Of a stretch of DNA of 64,000 nucleotides, positions 60,390 through 64,000 are shown in pieces. Made by a program: the position numbers and the translations under genes. This DNA is from Clusia tigrina (lineage: Eukaryota > Arthropoda > Insecta > Diptera > Clusiidae). Under the pieces are notes generated by a model. That model did not search any database, was not told where the DNA came from, and worked only from the letters and a program-made list of their open reading frames with translations. How positions within the stretch are numbered: position 1 is the stretch's first letter; the number at the start of each line of letters is the position of its first letter. Location: NCBI GenBank assembly GCA_920105625.2, contig OV050030.1, forward strand, positions 28,452,516-28,516,515, in the 5' to 3' direction.

Positions 60390-61591
60390 TTCAGAACACA
60401 GGAATGTAGAACCTCATGGTGCATTGTACCTCGGAAAGTGCATCGCTCCTTGGCTGGCAACTCACACCAACTGTGCCTTAACTACTCTAGTCGACATCTT
60501 AGAGAAACGAAGGACATCAGATAGTTCGACGTCTGTGATGGGCATTCTGCCGAATCACCTGCCCAACTGAAACACTCTCTTATGAGATGTTCTACAGTTT
60601 CTTCATCCTCCAGGCTCAAGTTGCATTCAGCAGAATGTTTCGTCCTATTTGGCGGAGATACCCAATCAGCGGGATAAATCCCGTGATGAGCTTTACGATC
60701 GTTCTCAAACCACTTTCGCTTAAACCAGGCAGGTCTAGTCTGCCTGGCTGTGGCGTGTCTATTAATAATTTACCCTAACTGGCAGGTCGGCAGTCCATGC
60801 CATCTTTTTGATGTTAGCTTGCATTCATTAATGCTTTGTGTTCAGCTAAACTACACCCAATAGTCGGTTGAGGTTTTATAAAAGAAGTATTCGAATCAGT
60901 TCTGACAAGTGAGTCAGCCTCTTCGCTACCCTTATCACCTGAATACCCGGGCACCCATATAAGGAGCAGTTTGTTTAAATCTACCTAGCATCCTCATTCT
61001 ACAGATCGCCTCCCTCGCAATCTTGGAGTTTACCAGCATTGGATCGCAGAATGGTTATCAGTGCGGCTATAATGATTATCTCTCTCTGCTCCAGCCAAAG
61101 CTATCATAATAATTACTCTCTCTCTCTCTCTCTTCTCTCTCTCTGATTCTCCCTCTCCCTCTCTCTCTCATTCTTTCTCTCCCTCTCTCTATCTCTCTCC
61201 CTCTCTCTATCTCCCTCTCTCTCTCTCTATTCCTCTCTCTCCCTCTCCCTCACTCTCCCTCTCTCTCTCTCTCTGGTATTTCCCGACTTAACAGCTCAAC
61301 TATCGACACTAGAATGTAGTTCCCGGCTCCGATAGTGGATTTCATCAGCGACCCATCTGTGTACACAATCGTAATAGTAAACTCGAAGCGTCTCCAACCA
61401 TTCTTGTTCCATCGATTGCGTTCGGGAATGATACTCTGATACCTCCGTACATTGGACGCTTGCACTGCACCTCCTTTCTCTAAGAAGATGCTGTTAATAA
61501 GAATTCTGCCAATGCCCCCTCTCGGCAGCGACGAGCAAAACATGGCAGCTAACCTAAATGCCTTTTCACCCGGCTCCCTCTCCACTACCAC
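60390..61591 (-). pseudogene. RNase H-type non-LTR relic split by a GA microsatellite
   Basis: From 61591 downward the frame reads GEKAFRLAAMFCSSLPRGG, ERNRWNKNGWRRFEF and ITIVYTDGSLMKS near 61350 (first RNase H Asp), then GAGNY before running into the GA tract at 61275-61117. Beyond it, WVPGYSGDKGSEEADSLVRT near 60930-60985 gives the later RNase H block (His of PGH replaced by Tyr, final Asp kept), and SLEDEETVEHLIRECFSWAG near 60565-60625 the tail knuckle. Several stops occur. The layout matches the other I/LOA-like relics here, but the sequence is a different family. The RT lies outside or is lost. Confidence 0.75.
61117..61275. repeat. CT/GA microsatellite, about 160 bp
   Basis: Imperfect (CT)n with CCCTCT and TATCTC interruptions. 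It lies within the RNase H domain of the surrounding non-LTR relic, between the TDG block and the later catalytic residues. Confidence 0.95.
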
Positions 61592-61634
61592 ACCACTGAT
61601 CCCTTAAGGATATGTAGTTTAACAATGCTATTAT

Positions 61635-61744
61635 ATATTCAGTAGATCAATCTAGGGTTAACGCCCCAGGACATGTCTATATTCTATATTCAGTAGATCA
61701 ATATATTCAGTAGATCAATCTAGGGTTAACGCCCCAGGACATGT
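61635..61744. repeat. Tandem duplication, 42 bp x 2 plus a partial copy
   Basis: 61635-61676 and 61703-61744 are identical (ATATTCAGTAGATCAATC onward to GGACATGT). A partial copy of the first 17 bases lies between them at 61685-61701. Confidence 0.9.
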
Positions 61745-62127
61745 ATTTCGTAAATAGTTCTGCATTCCAGCCAGGGCATGACATGAGGTAAATCCAAATT
61801 AACTTATTTCAGTTTTTGGTTCATGACCATATTTCAAACTTTTAGGATTAGCAAATTATATCGAATGTGTAAGGTTTCCTTGACGCCAACTGTGATTTCT
61901 GTGGAGAAAGTGCTGAAGCTTCACTCCAACGGGATCACAGACTGCGGAGCTCTGGTATACGAAAGTCTGGGTATTTGCAGAGTACATTTTAGTTATGAAC
62001 CAAATTCCTTAACTTGATCTTTCCAAAATACATAAGTTCATGTCTGATATGAACCTGACCGAAGATCTATAGATGATATTATTTTCTCAACGTTTCAGCA
62101 ATAGATACAAATTCATAGATCTTATTC
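61745..62127. other. 3' flank of the odorant-binding-protein gene
   Basis: No recognised gene; the frame 61823-62017 has no motif. Confidence 0.5.
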
Positions 62128-62133
62128 TTTATT
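62128..62133 (-). terminator. Polyadenylation signal AATAAA of the odorant-binding-protein gene
   Basis: AATAAA on the minus strand 23 bases after the stop codon; a short 3' UTR is expected. Confidence 0.5.
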
Positions 62134-62155
62134 TTATGTGGCTTACTCCAAAGAA

Positions 62156-62601
62156 TTAATTTAAAAGTACATTAGAAATGCATCTGGAAATTAAATATGC
62201 TGTGTCACATTTATCAGAGCCTTTTAGCCGCTTGCATTCGTCCATCGCTTTTGTGATTTTGTCTATGAATATGGACAGAATAGATTGTTGAAAATTCCAC
62301 GGATTGAATTTCCCATTCTTTTCGATGGAGTTATATTTTTGTAAAACACATTTGGCAGCGCATTTCAAATTATTGGGTATATCACCGCCTTGATCTTTCC
62401 TGGATTGTATTTCGTTATAATTGGCCAAAGTGAGATGATTCTGCTTCAGGCATTTCTCCAAATATATATTCCGCTATAAAATGATAAGTTGAGGAATTCC
62501 ATAAGTTGTATTCAATGCTCAGTTTCAGTAAAGTGACTTACATATGCACTGGTATACGAGTACGTTAAAACAATCAGGAGCCACACGAGAGCAGTCTTCA
62601 T
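62156..62601 (-). CDS. Odorant-binding protein (classic six-cysteine), two exons
   Basis: Exon 1 is 62601-62542 (MKTALVWLLIVLTYSYTSAY, a signal peptide), the intron is 62541-62474 (68 bp, GTAAGT...TATAG, phase 0), and exon 2 is 62473-62156, ending in TAA. The product has 125 residues, normal for insect odorant-binding proteins. Cysteine spacing after the signal is C-x29-C-x3-C-x37-C-x8-C-x8-C (KCLKQN, LKCAAKC, DECKRLKGSDKCDTAYLISRC), the pattern of the PBP/GOBP family; x3 and x8 are diagnostic. Such proteins fold into a six-helix bundle with three disulphides, are secreted into sensillar lymph or other fluids and carry small hydrophobic ligands. All reading frames and splice sites are intact, with TATA box and poly(A) signal in place. 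The orthologue is not certain; small size and intron after the signal peptide recall the Obp56/57-type group, which is inference. Confidence 0.92.
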
Positions 62602-62663
62602 AATAAGCAGAATTTTACTTTTCTCTTCTTTTTGAGAAACCGCACTGACTGAAAAAAATTACA

Positions 62664-62671
62664 TTTATATA
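62664..62671 (-). promoter_or_regulatory. TATA box (TATATAAA) of the odorant-binding-protein gene
   Basis: TATATAAA lies about 63 bases upstream of the start codon. About 25 bases downstream is TCAGTCAG (62644-62651), which fits the arthropod initiator TCAGT, so transcription probably starts near 62645. Confidence 0.65.
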
Positions 62672-62679
62672 CTGATAGT

Positions 62680-63254
62680 TAGACTGAGTTTCATCTACAT
62701 TTATGGCACTTAAATTACCCGTTTCCAATTTGATTAGTTCTGCATAACTGCTGACAATTCATTAAGTCAGTACATATTCAAGTTCTATTAATCAGGCATT
62801 GAGGGTGGTTCCCATAGAACATTCTTAGTTATAAAATATTTTATTTTAATTGTATACATTTTTAATTATTAATTTTTACTTGAAGCAGTGTGGAGCACTA
62901 TTCATTTTTCTCCGATTTCCTTGACGCTTCGGAAAAACATTTATTATCAAGAAATCGTAATATACAGAATTTCATTCCAGCTTTACCCGTTCCATAAAAC
63001 TTTATGTATTCCCCGATAAGACGAGATTTGGATATTCCATATTACAGCAGTGGCCGAATGTAGAGTGATTATTTTTTATACTAAATTCGTATATGGACAT
63101 ATATAGAATTTATTTAAAGCTTCGTGATTTATAAACATGTGGCGGGAGTAGGGCACAAATATGTTGGAGCACACCGAAATCAAATTATTGAAATGAGAAT
63201 CTATTGTTTGTGATTAAAGACATCAGATTCATAATACTCGTATTCAAACTTCAA
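62680..63254. other. Upstream region of the odorant-binding-protein gene
   Basis: AT-rich, no gene recognised. It may hold enhancers of the odorant-binding-protein gene; none could be identified. Confidence 0.4.
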
Positions 63255-64000
63255 CAATTTCGGCTTTTTTTTTTGGAAAGGGGTCGTTGGACAGGCAATA
63301 CTTTAGTTATACAGTTTCGAAATCGAAAAAGCGTTTGAAAGTAAAGAAATAGCTCTCTGTACAACGGTTGACATTACGGGGCTTTTGATAATGCTACTTT
63401 CGGAGGAAGGGAGGCGTCCTATCGCCATTCCTATGGTTACTGACGAGCTCTTACAACCTCTCAATGACCTCGGATACGAAGTTCAGGGCTTTGCGTATGA
63501 TTTGGTAATTATGGTCGAAGGCAATTTTGTTCCTCTACCATAACAGATCGCATGCAACTACCTCTTGACATCACGCAAAACAAAAACCGACAAACGTGGT
63601 AACCTTCACCAGAAAAAGGAAACTAAATCAGGGGACCTTAAGTTTAGGGACCAAGAACTTAACAATATCCAATGAAATGAAATATCTGGGAGAAATCCTA
63701 GACAAAACTCTAACTTGGAAAAACAATTTATCATACATAACTAGTAAGGCCTTAAGAGCAACCTACGTCTACCTCAGGCTGTACGGTAAAACATGGGGAC
63801 TACGACCAAAAATGATGGCGTCGTCATATAAAGCAATAATAGTACCAATGATCATATATGCTTCTTTGGTGTGGTGGCCAAAAGTAAATCAAACAAAGAC
63901 TCAGATGACCCTTAACAAGATTCACCGTATAGCCTGTTTGAGTGTGACGAGAGCAATGAGAACGTGCCCCACACAAGCTTCAGGAATGATTATTGGACTC
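63255..64000 (+). pseudogene. Reverse transcriptase fragment of an RNase H-type non-LTR element, cut by the window edge
   Basis: Readable blocks: KAFESKEIALCTTVDITG near 63325-63380 followed after a one-base loss by AFDNATF (RT motif A), then directly VTDELLQPLNDLGYEVQGF and AYDLVIMVEG near 63435-63520 (motif C, where FADD has become FAYD). Motif B between them is deleted. After stops the later RT follows: MKYLGEILDKTLTWKNNL near 63675-63730, GKTWGLRPKMMASSYKA, YASLVWWPKVNQTKT and IACLSVTRAMRTCPTQ (thumb) up to the edge. It resembles the fragment at 246-749 in layout (YLG.ILD, WGL.P, VW). RNase H, if present, lies beyond 64000. Confidence 0.85.

Noticed and set aside
1..64000. tRNA, rRNA genes or CRISPR arrays
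   Set aside because: I looked for B-box-like GGTTCGA.TCC words and regular spacer arrays and found none; a covariance-model search would be decisive.

Overview
The window looks like euchromatic DNA from an insect, most probably a fly and possibly a tephritid fruit fly. The evidence is a complete two-exon odorant-binding-protein gene with a 68-bp intron, many mariner, Jockey-type and RNase H-bearing non-LTR remnants, AT-rich spacers and dense CAG/CAA, CA/TG and GA microsatellites. The species call is inference. Nothing suggests a bacterial or viral replicon.

Layout: 246-2600 is a decayed non-LTR element (reverse transcriptase plus RNase H), split by an LTR-like insertion and ending in (AACCT)4. 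A second RNase H tail lies at 8.0-8.44 kb. A C-terminally truncated mariner pseudogene lies at 12.2-12.9 kb (minus). A 1.85-kb satellite built on CTCACTCTCAAT-like units, with a larger repeat period, occupies 16.6-18.5 kb, and a 178-bp tandem duplication lies at 21.4-21.7 kb. A nearly complete but broken Jockey-type element (minus) spans about 24.8-29.4 kb, with a polyglutamine-rich ORF1. A 549-bp element with 32-bp terminal inverted repeats lies at 30.75-31.30 kb. A mariner scrap and a broken CAP/antigen-5-like gene lie at 36.3-37.1 kb, and an inverted pair of related segments at 39.2-39.6 kb.

The most unusual locus is 43.55-46.06 kb. A decayed gene of about 570 codons (minus) has DDE-like motifs that fit no named transposase family I can confirm. 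It is flanked on both sides by direct copies of CGTACGCGACA, all in one orientation. I read this as a possible unclassified DNA transposon with motif-repeat ends.

Further right are a mariner with 34-bp terminal repeats and a duplicated left end (47.3-48.7 kb), a transposase relic (51.0-51.5 kb), and a nest in which a 5'-truncated Jockey-type element with poly(A) tail and a 10-bp target-site duplication has split a minus-strand mariner (54.0-58.6 kb). Next come an RNase H-type relic split by a GA microsatellite (60.4-61.6 kb), the intact odorant-binding-protein gene (62.16-62.60 kb, minus) with a TATA box, and a reverse-transcriptase fragment running off the right edge.

Apart from the odorant-binding protein, every recognisable coding region is broken. 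The window is mainly a record of successive transposon insertions and decay around one functional-looking chemosensory gene.
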